Assembly: GCF_000251145.1 (NCBI RefSeq)
Contig: NZ_AIDW01000006.1
Location: 124,001-188,000, forward strand
Source: Sphingomonas sp. PAMC 26621
GTDB lineage: Bacteria; Pseudomonadota; Alphaproteobacteria; Sphingomonadales; Sphingomonadaceae
Direction: 5' to 3'
Length of the DNA: 64,000 nucleotides
Position 1 is the first letter of the stretch. Each line of letters begins with the position of its first letter. Of this stretch, positions 10,417-19,183 are shown one piece after another. A program made the translations under genes and the position numbers. Under the pieces are notes generated by a model. That model did not search any database. It was not told the DNA's origin and was given only the letters and a program-made list of their open reading frames with translations.

Positions 10417-11108
10417 TTCACCGTGATAGTGCGGCCCGAATCCCCGGGGAAGCCCTGGAACAGCGCCATCGCCAATTTCCGCGCGACCGCATCGGGCTGC
10501 GCATCGCGCGCGGACCCGTCGGCGCTGGTCTGCGCGCGGCCTTCCCAGATGATCGTCTGGTCGCTGCGGCGGCGGATCTGCACCTGCATGTCGGTCAGCA
10601 CCACGGTGCGATATTTCGGACGACCGATCGGTAAGGAAATCCCGCCGCCGAGCCCGACGCCGCCGCCGCCCCGATAGCCACCGCCACCATAGCCGCCACC
10701 GCCGAGCCCGACCTGCAACCCGCTGCTACGCGGTGCGCCTTCGCGATATTGCCGGTTGAAGCCGACCACGGCGATATATTGCGACGTCGCGCCGGCGGCC
10801 GGCATGGTGAAGCCATACCGCATCGCTTCCGCCTGGACCGCACCGGCATAGTTACGGAATTCGAGCCCGTCATCGATCGGCTGCCGATCCTGCGGGTTGC
10901 GCGGAGTCGGCTCGGTCCCGACGTTCGATCCGTACGTGCCGTACCGCCCGACCGCGCCACGCTGCATCGGCTCGACCGCGAGCGTCCCCGTCTCGAGCGG
11001 TGCACCGAGGTGGAAGCGGGTCACTTCCACCGGGCCGCTGCGCGTCGTCGTCGCGCAGCCCGCGAGCGCGGTTGCTGCTACCAATGCCAGTCCCAAACCG
11101 ATTTTCAT
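10413..11108 (-). CDS. DUF4136-type lipoprotein
   Basis: A 231-residue lipoprotein. MKIGLGLALVAATALAGC is a signal peptide with lipobox LAGC. The body matches the DUF4136 pattern, with a C-terminal core KYRTVVLTDMQVQIRRRSDQTIIWEGRAQT. A Gly/Tyr-rich stretch (GGGGYGGGGYRGGGG) sits at about residues 138-155. Residue Asp after the lipobox Cys is absent, so outer-membrane sorting is likely. Function unknown. The stop overlaps the start of the M14 peptidase gene by 4 bases. Confidence 0.75.
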   Translation of the reverse strand: MKIGLGLALVAATALAGCATTTRSGPVEVTRFHLGAPLETGTLAVEPMQRGAVGRYGTYGSNVGTEPTPRNPQDRQPIDDGLEFRNYAGAVQAEAMRYGFTMPAAGATSQYIAVVGFNRQYREGAPRSSGLQVGLGGGGYGGGGYRGGGGVGLGGGISLPIGRPKYRTVVLTDMQVQIRRRSDQTIIWEGRAQTSADGSARDAQPDAVARKLAMALFQGFPGDSGRTITVK

Positions 11109-11259
11109 GCGCTTGCGCCTTTAAGAGAGCTTGTTGCGATGGGGTAACGCCTCGACGCCCGGTTGGGGTTCCGCGGCAACCCGATCTTGACTAAGAGTGA
11201 TTGGCCCCATATGCGAGCGCCTCTTTTCCACATTCCAGAATTTGCAAAGCGAATCGATC

Positions 11260-11385
11260 ATGAAGATCCGCAATTCCCTGAAGTCGCTCAAGGGCCGTCA
11301 TCGCGACAACCGCGTGATTCGTCGTCGTGGGCGCACGTACATCATCAACAAGACCAACCGTCGCTTCAAGGCGCGCCAGGGTTAA
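11260..11385 (+). CDS. rpmJ: Ribosomal protein bL36, Cys-free type B
   Basis: A 41-residue ribosomal protein starting [17 protein letters not shown] and ending FKARQG. It lacks the four zinc-binding Cys/His of the canonical form, so it is the zinc-independent (YkgO-like) paralogue that is standard in many alphaproteobacteria. An in-frame upstream ATG (11197) would add 21 residues not found in the family, so 11260 is used. The HAD hydrolase gene follows after 7 bases. Confidence 0.95.
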   Translation: MKIRNSLKSLKGRHRDNRVIRRRGRTYIINKTNRRFKARQG

Positions 11386-11392
11386 TCACCCG

Positions 11393-12010
11393 ATGCGTGC
11401 CCGGACGCGGGCCGTCGTTTTCGACGTCGGCAACGTCCTGTACGACTGGAACCCGCGGTTCCTCTATGAGCGCCTGATCGATGATGATCGGGCGCTCGAC
11501 GCGTTTCTGCGGGATGTTGCGACCAAGGACTGGCATTTCCAGCATGACGCTGGCCGCCCCTTCGCCGAGACCTCGGCGGAGCTTGCGGCCGCGCATCCGG
11601 ACCATGCCCATCTGATCGCCGCCTGGGGGCCGCGATTCATCGATCAACTCGGGGGGATGCTTCCGGGGATGGACGCGCTCGTGCGCGAGATCGATTCGGC
11701 GGGCGTGCCGCTTTATGCCATCACCAACTTCTCCGGCGAGTTCTGGCCGCCGTTCCGCGCGCGTGAGGCGGACCTGTTCGATCGCTTCGCCGATATCGTG
11801 GTGTCGGGCGACGAACTGCTGACCAAGCCCGATCCTGCCATCTATCGCCTCGCGCTCGATCGCTTCGGATTGGCCGCGGAAGATGCGCTGTTCGTCGATG
11901 ACCGCGAAGACAATGTCGCGGGCGCGCAGAGCGTCGGCATGCCCGCGGTCGTGTTCACCGATGCGGAGACGCTGCGCGCGGATCTGGTGAACCTCGGATT
12001 TCTAGCCTGA
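11393..12010 (+). CDS. HAD superfamily hydrolase
   Basis: A 205-residue HAD phosphatase/dehalogenase-like enzyme of the cytoplasm. Motif I is FDVGNVLYDW (the second Asp of DxD is replaced, as in the YihX/haloacid dehalogenase-like groups). Motif II is ITNFS, motif III is the Lys of TKPDPAIY, and motif IV is FVDDREDN. The helical cap lies at about residues 20-85. The start at 11393 begins just before motif I and only 7 bases after bL36, so the two are probably co-transcribed. Substrate unknown; a small phosphosugar is plausible. Confidence 0.85.
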   Translation: MRARTRAVVFDVGNVLYDWNPRFLYERLIDDDRALDAFLRDVATKDWHFQHDAGRPFAETSAELAAAHPDHAHLIAAWGPRFIDQLGGMLPGMDALVREIDSAGVPLYAITNFSGEFWPPFRAREADLFDRFADIVVSGDELLTKPDPAIYRLALDRFGLAAEDALFVDDREDNVAGAQSVGMPAVVFTDAETLRADLVNLGFLA

Positions 12011-12020
12011 CCCAAATGGA

Positions 12021-12160
12021 GTGCTCCTGCGCAGGCAGGAGCTCAGGGTAACAGGCGTGGCGCTTGCAACTCTGGGCGCCTGCCTGCGCAGGAGCACGAG
12101 CGATTCGGCGGCTCTCCCATGCCGACGACGGTGGACCCCGGCACGAGGCCGGGGTGACGG
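12021..12160. repeat. 19-bp inverted repeat plus REP-like palindrome
   Basis: GTGCTCCTGCGCAGGCAGG at 12021-12039 has its perfect reverse complement at 12079-12097, making a 19-bp stem. A copy of the REP-like palindrome at 12131-12160 is identical to 3915-3944. The element fills the gap between the convergent HAD hydrolase and pyruvate kinase genes and may terminate both. Confidence 0.8.
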
Positions 12161-12182
12161 TCAGCGGTCGGTCAGTCCAACC

Positions 12183-13637
12183 TCACTTATAATCCTTCAA
12201 TTCGTCCCCGATGATCCGCACCACGTGGAGCACGTTGGTCGACCCCGGCGTCTTGAACGGGACGCCCGCGATGATGATCACGCGGTCGCCCGCCTTCGCC
12301 AGGGTGTGGCGCAGCGCCATGCGCTTGGCCTTCGCCACCATCGCCTCGAACGAATCGACGTCCTTGGTGTGGACCGCATAGGCGCCCCACAGCAGCCCGG
12401 CGCGCCGTGCGGTCTCGATGTTCGGGGTCAGCACCATCAGCGGCACGCCCGGCCGCTCGCGCGCGACACGACGCGCGGTCGAGCCCGAGGCGGTGAAGCA
12501 GATGATCGCCGCGGCATCGACGGTGTGCGCGATGTTCTTCGCGGCTTCCGCCAGAGCGTCCGCGGTGGTCGGGTCCGAATGGATCTGCGTGAAGTGGATC
12601 CGGTCGCCGTGCGTCGGGTCCTTTTCGACCGCCTCGCCGATCGCGTTCATCATCGCGACCGATTCCTTCGGCCATGCACCCGCGGCACTTTCCGCCGACA
12701 GCATGATCGCGTCCGCGCCGTCATAGATCGCGGTCGCCACGTCGGAGACTTCGGCGCGAGTCGGCGAGGGCGAGGAGATCATCGATTCGAGCATCTGCGT
12801 CGCGACCACGACCGGGCGGCCGAGGCGGCGCGAAACCTCGATGATCCGCTTCTGCAGCGGCGGCACGCTCTCGGGCGGCAATTCGACACCGAGATCGCCG
12901 CGCGCGACCATCACGCCGTCGCATGCCTCGACGATTTCCTCGAGCCGCTCGATTGCCGAAGGCTTCTCGATCTTGGCGAGCAACGCGGTCTTGCCGCCGA
13001 TCAGCTTGCGCGCCTCGGCGAGATCCTCGGGCCGCTGGACGAAGCTGAGTGCGATCCAGTCGACACCCTGGTCGACCGCGAAGGCGAGGTCGCTGCGATC
13101 CTTCTCGGTCAGCGCGGCCATCGGCAGCACGACGTCGGGGACGTTGAGCCCCTTGTTGTTCGACAGCGCGCCACCGACGATGATCTCGGTGACGATCGTC
13201 GTCTCGGTGTGGCTGGTCACGCGCAGCACCAGCTTGCCGTCGTCGAGCAGCAGCCGTGCGCCGGGCTCGATCGCCTCGAAGATCTCGCGGTGCGGGAGCT
13301 CGACGCGAGTCGCATCGCCCGGGGTCGCATCGCGGTCGAGCGTGAAGGTGTTGCCGGTGACGAGCTCGACCCGGCCGCCCTCGAACTTGCCGACGCGCAG
13401 CTTCGGCCCCTGCAGATCGGCGAGGATCGTCGACGGGCGGTTGTAGGTCTTCTCAAGCGCGCGGATCGCCTGGATCACCGCGACCTTCGACTGCTGGTCG
13501 CCGTGGCTCATGTTGACGCGGAAGGCATCGGCCCCCGCTTCGAACAGCGTGGCGATCATCTCGGGCGTATTGCTGGCGGGACCGAGCGTCGCGAGAATGC
13601 GGACTTTGCGCGCGCGGGGGCTGATGGCCTTTGTCAT
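12183..13637 (-). CDS. pyk: Pyruvate kinase
   Basis: Converts phosphoenolpyruvate and ADP to pyruvate and ATP. The 484-residue protein has KVRILATLGPAS at the N-terminus and VNMSHGD (substrate/K site). LLAKIEKPSAIERLEEI carries the catalytic Lys, followed by MVARGDLGVELP and MLESMISSPSPTRAEVSDVA. The C-terminal allosteric domain is complete. A conserved DUF1244 gene is divergent upstream. Confidence 0.96.
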   Translation of the reverse strand: MTKAISPRARKVRILATLGPASNTPEMIATLFEAGADAFRVNMSHGDQQSKVAVIQAIRALEKTYNRPSTILADLQGPKLRVGKFEGGRVELVTGNTFTLDRDATPGDATRVELPHREIFEAIEPGARLLLDDGKLVLRVTSHTETTIVTEIIVGGALSNNKGLNVPDVVLPMAALTEKDRSDLAFAVDQGVDWIALSFVQRPEDLAEARKLIGGKTALLAKIEKPSAIERLEEIVEACDGVMVARGDLGVELPPESVPPLQKRIIEVSRRLGRPVVVATQMLESMISSPSPTRAEVSDVATAIYDGADAIMLSAESAAGAWPKESVAMMNAIGEAVEKDPTHGDRIHFTQIHSDPTTADALAEAAKNIAHTVDAAAIICFTASGSTARRVARERPGVPLMVLTPNIETARRAGLLWGAYAVHTKDVDSFEAMVAKAKRMALRHTLAKAGDRVIIIAGVPFKTPGSTNVLHVVRIIGDELKDYK

Positions 13638-13718
13638 GGATTGTCCTTGCCCTGGGGAGTGGCGTTGCGCGTGCCGCTCTAACCCCTATCTCGGCACGAT
13701 CAACCTTTGGAGCGTGCG

Positions 13719-14015
13719 ATGAGCGATTTGAATGATCTGGATGATTCGGTCGCGGCGGCGGCGTTCCGGCGGCTGGTGCTCCATCTGCGCCACCGCGACG
13801 ACGCGCAGAACGTCGACCTGATGGGGCTGGCGGGGTTCTGCCGCAACTGCCTGTCGGATTGGGTGCAGGAAGCATCGCATGGCACGCTTGACAAGGAAGC
13901 GGCGCGCGAGACGATCTACGGCATGCCCTACAGTGAGTGGAAGACGCACCACCAGGGCGACGCGACGCCGGAGCAATTGCAGCGGATGAAGGACAGCGTC
14001 GCCAAGAATGCGTGA
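13719..14015 (+). CDS. DUF1244 family protein
   Basis: A 98-residue cytoplasmic protein of the DUF1244 family common in proteobacteria. The family pattern FRRLVLHLRHRDDAQNVDLMGLAGFCRNCLSDW is clear, with two close Cys (FCRNCL) that could bind metal. GMPYSEWKTHHQ is the second conserved block. ATG 13719 is chosen over the upstream TTG (13707) because GGAG lies about 8 bases before it. No experimental function is known to me. Confidence 0.85.
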   Translation: MSDLNDLDDSVAAAAFRRLVLHLRHRDDAQNVDLMGLAGFCRNCLSDWVQEASHGTLDKEAARETIYGMPYSEWKTHHQGDATPEQLQRMKDSVAKNA

Positions 14016-14256
14016 CCCGTGGCGGGCAGGCGCGCGCGCGAGGGTGACACGCGGGGTGACGCGGGGGGGTGACGCGGGGCACGCGGATGGGTAAGGCCCG
14101 CGTCCACCGCCATTCGCCCTGAACCGCCACCGAGCGTGTCGACCCGGCGTATCGCAAAGTGCCCGCTGATCCAGCGCGGCGCCCCCGATACGCCCCGACC
14201 CCGCCCGGCCCCTGTTCGGGACGGATGGTCCACGATCTGTTTGCAGGGGACTTTTC

Positions 14257-14496
14257 ATGAGCGAGACCATCGCCGCCGACCAGCTACGCCTTCTCATCGA
14301 GCGCATCGAGCGGCTCGAGGAAGAGAAAAAGGGCATCGCGGACGACATCAAGGACGTCTACGGCGAAGCCAAGTCCACCGGGTTCGACGTCAAGACGATC
14401 CGCACCATCGTGCGCCTGCGCAAAATGGAAAAGCACCACCGCGACGAGGCAGAAATGCTGCTCGAGACGTACAAGCAGGCGCTCGGCCTGGCGTAA
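14257..14496 (+). CDS. gapR: GapR family nucleoid-associated DNA-binding protein (DUF2312)
   Basis: A 79-residue all-helical protein matching GapR of Caulobacter. [35 protein letters not shown] begins with the long dimerising helix, then [19 protein letters not shown], a conserved DNA-contact region. GapR clamps overtwisted DNA ahead of polymerases and helps topoisomerases. The start follows a GGGGACTTTTC leader. It is probably its own transcription unit. Confidence 0.9.
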   Translation: MSETIAADQLRLLIERIERLEEEKKGIADDIKDVYGEAKSTGFDVKTIRTIVRLRKMEKHHRDEAEMLLETYKQALGLA

Positions 14497-14522
14497 GCGC
14501 CGACCGACCTACACTCTTGCCG

Positions 14523-14613
14523 TCATGCCGGACTTGTTCCAGCATCCACTTCGCCCCGGACGGTATGCGACGGGGCACAGGATGGATCCCGGCCCAGGCG
14601 CCGGGATGACGCG
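14523..14613. repeat. Diverged palindromic repeat pair
   Basis: GTCATGCCGGACTTGTTCCAGCATCC and, about 55 bases on, the facing GGATGGATCCCGG...CCGGGATGACGC form an inverted-repeat pair between gapR and yebC. It is another member of the window's REP-like repeat set. Confidence 0.6.
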
Positions 14614-14633
14614 CAGGCAAAGCAGAGAGACCC

Positions 14634-15377
14634 ATGGCAGGCCATTCCAAATACAAGAACATCATGTACCGCAAGGGCGCGCAGGATAAGAAGCGCTCGG
14701 GCATGTTCTCCAAGCTCAGCCGCGAAATCACCGTCGCGGCGAAGATGGGCCTGCCCGATCCGGACATGAACCCGCGCCTGCGCATGGCGATCAACGCCGC
14801 CAAGGCGCAGTCGATGCCCAAGGACAACATCCAGCGCGCGGTCGACAAGGCATCGAAGGGCGATACCGAGAATTACGAGGAAATCCGCTACGAGGGCTTC
14901 GGTCCCGGCGGTGTCTCGCTGATCATCGAGGCGCTCACCGACAACCGCAACCGCACCGCGACCAACGTCCGCACCGGCATGGCCAAGAACGGCGGCAATC
15001 TGGGCGCGTCGGGCTCGGTCAGCCATGCGTTCGACCGGATGGGGCTGATTTCCTATCCGGCGTCGGCGGGCGATGCGGAGAAGGTGTTCGAGGCGGCGCT
15101 GGAAGCCGGTGCCGAGGACGTCCAGTCGAGCGACGAGGGCCACGAGATCTGGACCTCGAACGAATCGCTCCACGAAGTCGTCACCGCGCTGACCCCGGTG
15201 CTCGGCGAGCCCGAGGGTGCGAAGCTCGCGTGGCGTCCACAGACGATGGTCGAAGTCGGCGAGGACGATGCGGCGACGCTGTTCAAGCTGATCGACGTGC
15301 TCGACGACGATGACGACGTGCAGACGGTGTGGGGCAATTACGAAGTGTCCGACGCGATTTTGGAGAAGCTCGGCTAA
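14634..15377 (+). CDS. yebC: YebC/PmpR family regulator
   Basis: A 247-residue protein starting [21 protein letters not shown], the TACO1/YebC signature. Family members bind DNA or ribosomes; recent work on relatives links them to translation of proline-rich stretches. [21 protein letters not shown] is the conserved middle block. It lies upstream of ruvCAB, as in many proteobacteria, although a 505-base repeat-rich gap separates it from ruvC here. Confidence 0.95.
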   Translation: MAGHSKYKNIMYRKGAQDKKRSGMFSKLSREITVAAKMGLPDPDMNPRLRMAINAAKAQSMPKDNIQRAVDKASKGDTENYEEIRYEGFGPGGVSLIIEALTDNRNRTATNVRTGMAKNGGNLGASGSVSHAFDRMGLISYPASAGDAEKVFEAALEAGAEDVQSSDEGHEIWTSNESLHEVVTALTPVLGEPEGAKLAWRPQTMVEVGEDDAATLFKLIDVLDDDDDVQTVWGNYEVSDAILEKLG

Positions 15378-15390
15378 CCCTTTCCTAAAA

Positions 15391-15485
15391 GCCCCTCCCC
15401 TTCAGGAGCGTCGGGTGAACAGCGCCCCGCGCTGTTCAGGTCATGCCGGGGGCATGACCGACCCGACGCTGGGTTGGGGTGGGGC
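15391..15485. repeat. Cruciform-capable nested inverted repeat
   Basis: Outer arms AGCGTCGGG (15407-15415) and CCCGACGCT (15462-15470) enclose two perfect hairpins. These are TGAACAGCG/CGCTGTTCA (15416-15438) and GTCATGCC/GGCATGAC (15440-15458). The outer stem continues imperfectly with GCCCCTCCCC facing GGGGTGGGGC. The result is a three-way junction 14 bases after the yebC stop. Confidence 0.8.
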
Positions 15486-15882
15486 AGTGTCTCACGGAGA
15501 GCGGCGTCATAGGTTCGGGATAACGAAACGGCGCAGGCGCTGCCTCAGAAGGCCTAAGCAAGGATTTATCACGCAAAGCCGCAAAGCCGCAAAGCCACAA
15601 AGAGAAGAAGTTTATGTCTCCCGGCCCGCCGCGCTCGTCCCGGCACAGCCTAACGCACTTTCCGCGAAGCGGCCGATGCGAACCCCGGTGGATCCCGGGC
15701 CAAGCCCGGGATGACGCGGGGAGGGGGCGGTTCTGAACCCCCTTCCTTCCTTCCCTCTTAGTGCCTTTGTGGCTTTGTGCGAGAACCCCCTTCCTTGACC
15801 CGGCCAATTCAATGACACTCCCAAAGTCTTCTACCTTCGCGGCTTCGCGCCTTTGCTTGAAACCCCCTTCTTCCAACCCAAA
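15486..15882. repeat. Repeat-filled gap before ruvC
   Basis: No gene is supported here. There is a tandem GCAAAGCC motif (about 15574-15604) with facing copies near 15758-15781 and 15838-15857 (GTGGCTTTGTGC and GCGCCTTTGCTT types). A REP-like palindrome GGATCCCGGGCCAAGCCCGGGATGAC lies at about 15690-15716. Short open frames here are out of keeping with coding sequence and overlap the repeats. Confidence 0.65.
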
Positions 15883-16368
15883 ATGCTGATCCTCGGCCTG
15901 GACCCCGGCCTCGGCACCACCGGCTGGGGCCTGATCCGCGCAGAGGGCAACCGCCTGAGCCACGTCGCCAACGGCCGCCTCAAGACCGACACCGCCGCGC
16001 CGCTCCCCCGCCGCCTCGCGCATCTCGACGCGATGCTCGCCGCGCTGATCGTCGATCATGCGCCGGACGCGTGCGCGGTCGAGGAAGTGTTCGTCAATTC
16101 CAACCCGCAAAGCACGCTCAAGCTCGGTCAGGCGCGCGGCGTCGTGCTGTGCGCGGGCGCGCGGGTCGGGCTCGAGGTCGGCGAATATGCCGCGCGGCTG
16201 GTCAAGAAGGCGGTGGTCGGCGTCGGCAATGCGGACAAGGCGCAAGTCCATGCGATGGTGTCGGTGCTGCTCCCGGGCGTCAAGATCGACGGCGCGGACG
16301 CGGCGGACGCGCTGGCCGTGGCGATCTGCCACGCGCACCACATGGCGAGCGCCCGGCGCATCCCCTGA
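15883..16368 (+). CDS. ruvC: Holliday junction endonuclease RuvC
   Basis: Resolves Holliday junctions with RuvAB. 161 residues of RNase H-like fold. Catalytic acidic residues: D7 in [14 protein letters not shown] in CAVEEVFVN, and the Asp pair in [17 protein letters not shown] 15883 starts right before the first strand; the upstream in-frame start would add a non-conserved stretch in the repeat region. ruvA follows after 134 bases. Confidence 0.95.
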   Translation: MLILGLDPGLGTTGWGLIRAEGNRLSHVANGRLKTDTAAPLPRRLAHLDAMLAALIVDHAPDACAVEEVFVNSNPQSTLKLGQARGVVLCAGARVGLEVGEYAARLVKKAVVGVGNADKAQVHAMVSVLLPGVKIDGADAADALAVAICHAHHMASARRIP

Positions 16369-16502
16369 TTTCGCTTTGCTCGCGCCACCCGTTCCGGTTA
16401 CGCATCAGTGCCCGCCGCAGACGATTGGCGCATGCTGGTCCGGTCGACTAATCAGATTGTTTTACAAGGACTTACGCTAATGTCTCGTTTCGCGTCTGTG
16501 CA

Positions 16503-17099
16503 ATGATCGCTCACTTACGCGGCGTCCTCAGCGCGACCGACCTCGACCATGCGGTGATCGACGTCGGCGGGGTGGGGTACCTCGTCGGCGCGTCGTCCCG
16601 GACGCTCTCCGCGATCGGCCCGGTCGGCGAGCCGGTGATGCTCCACACCGAGATGCTGGTCGCCGAGGACTTCATCCGCCTCGTCGGCTTCGCAAGCGCC
16701 TCGGAACGCGACTGGTTCCGCCTGCTGACCGGCGTCCAGGGCGTCGGCGCGCGGGTCGCGCTGGCGATCCTGTCCGCGCTCGAACCGACCGATCTCGTCC
16801 GCGCGATCGCCGCGCAGGACAAGGCAATGGTCGCGCGCGCCAACGGCGTCGGCCCCAAGCTCGCCGAGCGGATCGTGCGCGAACTCAAGGACAAGACCGG
16901 CGGCATCGCGCTCGGCAGCGGCGGCGGCGGCGCGGTCGCCCCGGTCGGCGCGGGCGCGGATGCGGTATCGGCGCTGCTCAACCTCGGCTTCCGCCCCGCC
17001 GAAGCCAGCAGCGCGGTCGCGGCGGCGGAGGAGGAGCTCGGCACGGGCGCAACGCTCGATGCGCTGGTCAGACTGGCGCTGCGCAAGGCGGCGAAGTAG
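16503..17099 (+). CDS. ruvA: Holliday junction DNA helicase subunit RuvA
   Basis: Binds four-way junctions as a tetramer and recruits RuvB. 198 residues with the N-terminal OB fold ([23 protein letters not shown]), two helix-hairpin-helix motifs ([27 protein letters not shown]), a Gly/Ala linker and the C-terminal RuvB-binding domain ([16 protein letters not shown]). ruvB lies about 970 bases downstream, beyond an oppositely oriented dehydrogenase gene. Confidence 0.95.
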   Translation: MIAHLRGVLSATDLDHAVIDVGGVGYLVGASSRTLSAIGPVGEPVMLHTEMLVAEDFIRLVGFASASERDWFRLLTGVQGVGARVALAILSALEPTDLVRAIAAQDKAMVARANGVGPKLAERIVRELKDKTGGIALGSGGGGAVAPVGAGADAVSALLNLGFRPAEASSAVAAAEEELGTGATLDALVRLALRKAAK

Positions 17100-17107
17100 G
17101 GGCCGGG

Positions 17108-18013
17108 CTAAACCACTGCGCTCGGCAACGGTTTGCCTGAAAAATGCGCGTCGAGATTGGCGAGCACCAGTGCCGCCATCGCCGCGCGGGTCTCGACCGT
17201 GGCGCTGCCCTGATGCGGGGACAGGACGACGTTCGGCATCGTCTTGAGCGCCTCGGGCACGGCGGGTTCGTCCGCGAAGACGTCTAGGCCAGCCCCTCCG
17301 ATCTCGCGGGTTTCCAGTGCCGCAACCAGCGCGCCCTGATCGACCAGGCTGCCGCGCGCTACGTTGACCAGCACGCCCTCGCTGCCAAGCGCCGCCAGCA
17401 CCGCCGCATCGACGATGCGCTGCGTCCCGGTCCCACCCGGCGCGGCGAGGATCAGCACGTCGCATGCTGCGGCAAGCGCGGTGATGTCGGGCACGAACCG
17501 CCACGTGACCGGTTTCTCGCTGCGCGCGGTGTAGAGGATCTCACCGCCGAACGGTTCGGCGCGCCGCGCGATCGCGTGGCCGATCCGGCCCAGCCCGAAA
17601 ATCCCGATCGTCCGCCCGCTCGCCTGCCGCGCGAGCGGAACGTTCCAGCCGCCGTCACGCACCGCTGCGTCGTTCGCCGCGATCCGCCGCTCGACCGCGA
17701 GCCACAGCCCGATCGCGAGGTCGGCGACGTCATCGGTCAACACGTCGGGGGTATTGGTCACGCGAACCCCGCGCACCTTCGCAGCAGCCACGTCGATCCC
17801 GTCATAGCCCACGCCGTTGATCGCGATGATCTCCAGCGCGGGGAGCTGGTCGATCAGCGCGGCATCGACCACGCTGCTCCCGCCCCCACAGATCGCGCGG
17901 GTCGTCGCAGGCGGATCGGTGCGGTGCACCGTGAAGCGCTGCTCCAGCGCGTCCACCAGATCGGGGGCCATGTCGGCGATAAGATACAGATCGGGAAGGT
18001 CAGCCATCGTCAC
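17108..18013 (-). CDS. D-2-hydroxyacid dehydrogenase, NAD(P)-dependent
   Basis: A 301-residue reductase of the D-isomer 2-hydroxyacid family (hydroxypyruvate/glyoxylate reductase-like). The Rossmann motif is [18 protein letters not shown]. The catalytic Arg is in [10 protein letters not shown], the Glu in [12 protein letters not shown] and the His in SPHQGSAT. A second in-frame start (18007) is possible. The gene lies on the minus strand between ruvA and ruvB, converging with ruvA, and so splits the usual ruvAB pair. Confidence 0.9.
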   Translation of the reverse strand: MTMADLPDLYLIADMAPDLVDALEQRFTVHRTDPPATTRAICGGGSSVVDAALIDQLPALEIIAINGVGYDGIDVAAAKVRGVRVTNTPDVLTDDVADLAIGLWLAVERRIAANDAAVRDGGWNVPLARQASGRTIGIFGLGRIGHAIARRAEPFGGEILYTARSEKPVTWRFVPDITALAAACDVLILAAPGGTGTQRIVDAAVLAALGSEGVLVNVARGSLVDQGALVAALETREIGGAGLDVFADEPAVPEALKTMPNVVLSPHQGSATVETRAAMAALVLANLDAHFSGKPLPSAVV

Positions 18014-18066
18014 GCCTTACCCGCTGCGCCTTGCCCCGCCCAGCCACCGCGCGCTATCGCGGCGGG

Positions 18067-19089
18067 ATGACCGAAGACCGCATCCTCACCGCTGCCCGCA
18101 CGCCCGAGGACGTCGATGCCGCGCTGCGCCCCAAGTCGCTCGACGATTTCGTCGGGCAGAAGGCCGCGCGCGAGAATCTGCGCGTCTTCATCGCGGCGGC
18201 ACGTGCGCGTGGCGATGCGCTCGATCACGTGCTGTTCTTCGGCCCACCGGGGCTCGGCAAGACCACGCTCGCGCAGATCATCGCGCGCGAGATGGGCGTC
18301 GGCTTCCGCGCGACCTCGGGCCCGGTGATCGCCAAGTCGGGGGATCTCGCCGCGCTGCTGACCAACCTCGAGGATGGCGACGTGCTGTTCATCGACGAGA
18401 TCCACCGCCTCCAGCCCGCGGTCGAGGAAGTCCTTTATCCCGCGATGGAGGACCGCGCGCTTGACCTGATGATCGGCGAGGGGCCAAGCGCGCGCAGCGT
18501 CCGCATCGACCTGCCGCGCTTCACCTTGGTCGGCGCGACCACCCGGCAAGGGTTGCTCACCACGCCGCTGCGCGATCGCTTCGGCATCCCGGTGCGGCTG
18601 TCCTTCTACACGGTCGAGGAACTCACACGGGTCGTGACGCGCGCGGCCGGGCTGCTCGGCCTCGCGATCACCCCCGAGGGCGCGACCGAAGTCGCGCGCC
18701 GGTCGCGCGGGACGCCGCGCATCGCGGGGCGGCTGCTCCGCCGCGTCCGTGATTTCGCGCATGCCGCCGGACGGGACAGCGTCGATGCGACCGAGGCCGA
18801 TCGCGCGCTCAACCGCCTCGAGGTCGACAAGCTCGGGCTCGACGCGATGGACCGGCGCTACCTGATGATGATCGCGGACATCTATCGCGGTGGTCCAGTC
18901 GGGGTGGAAACCCTTGCGGCGGGCTTGAGCGAACCCCGCGACACGGTCGAGGAAGTGATCGAACCGTATCTCATCCAGTTGGGCCTGATCGCGCGGACGG
19001 CGCGGGGGCGGTGCCTCAATGCGGGCGGGTGGAAGCACCTCGGGCTCAACCCGCCGGCGGGGAGCCAGGAAAGCCTGTTCGAAAGCTGA
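18067..19089 (+). CDS. ruvB: Holliday junction DNA helicase RuvB
   Basis: AAA+ motor for branch migration, 340 residues. Walker A is [13 protein letters not shown], Walker B is VLFIDEIHR, sensor I is [18 protein letters not shown], and the C-terminal winged helix follows ([15 protein letters not shown]). ATG 18067 (MTEDRILT) is chosen; an upstream in-frame start adds residues not usual for RuvB. The start region is divergent from the dehydrogenase gene, with a 53-base gap. Confidence 0.95.
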   Translation: MTEDRILTAARTPEDVDAALRPKSLDDFVGQKAARENLRVFIAAARARGDALDHVLFFGPPGLGKTTLAQIIAREMGVGFRATSGPVIAKSGDLAALLTNLEDGDVLFIDEIHRLQPAVEEVLYPAMEDRALDLMIGEGPSARSVRIDLPRFTLVGATTRQGLLTTPLRDRFGIPVRLSFYTVEELTRVVTRAAGLLGLAITPEGATEVARRSRGTPRIAGRLLRRVRDFAHAAGRDSVDATEADRALNRLEVDKLGLDAMDRRYLMMIADIYRGGPVGVETLAAGLSEPRDTVEEVIEPYLIQLGLIARTARGRCLNAGGWKHLGLNPPAGSQESLFES

Positions 19090-19183
19090 GGAACCATCCC
19101 GATCCCCCACCCGATCAGCCGCCAAAAATTATGTTGTGCGGCGCAAGATGGAACGTGGCCAAGCAATCTGTTAGCGCCATCGC

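Noticed and set aside
15570..15860. CRISPR-like array from the repeated GCAAAGCC units before ruvC.
   Set aside because: The units are short tandem copies without spacers of even length, no cas genes are near, and facing copies indicate an inverted-repeat element.
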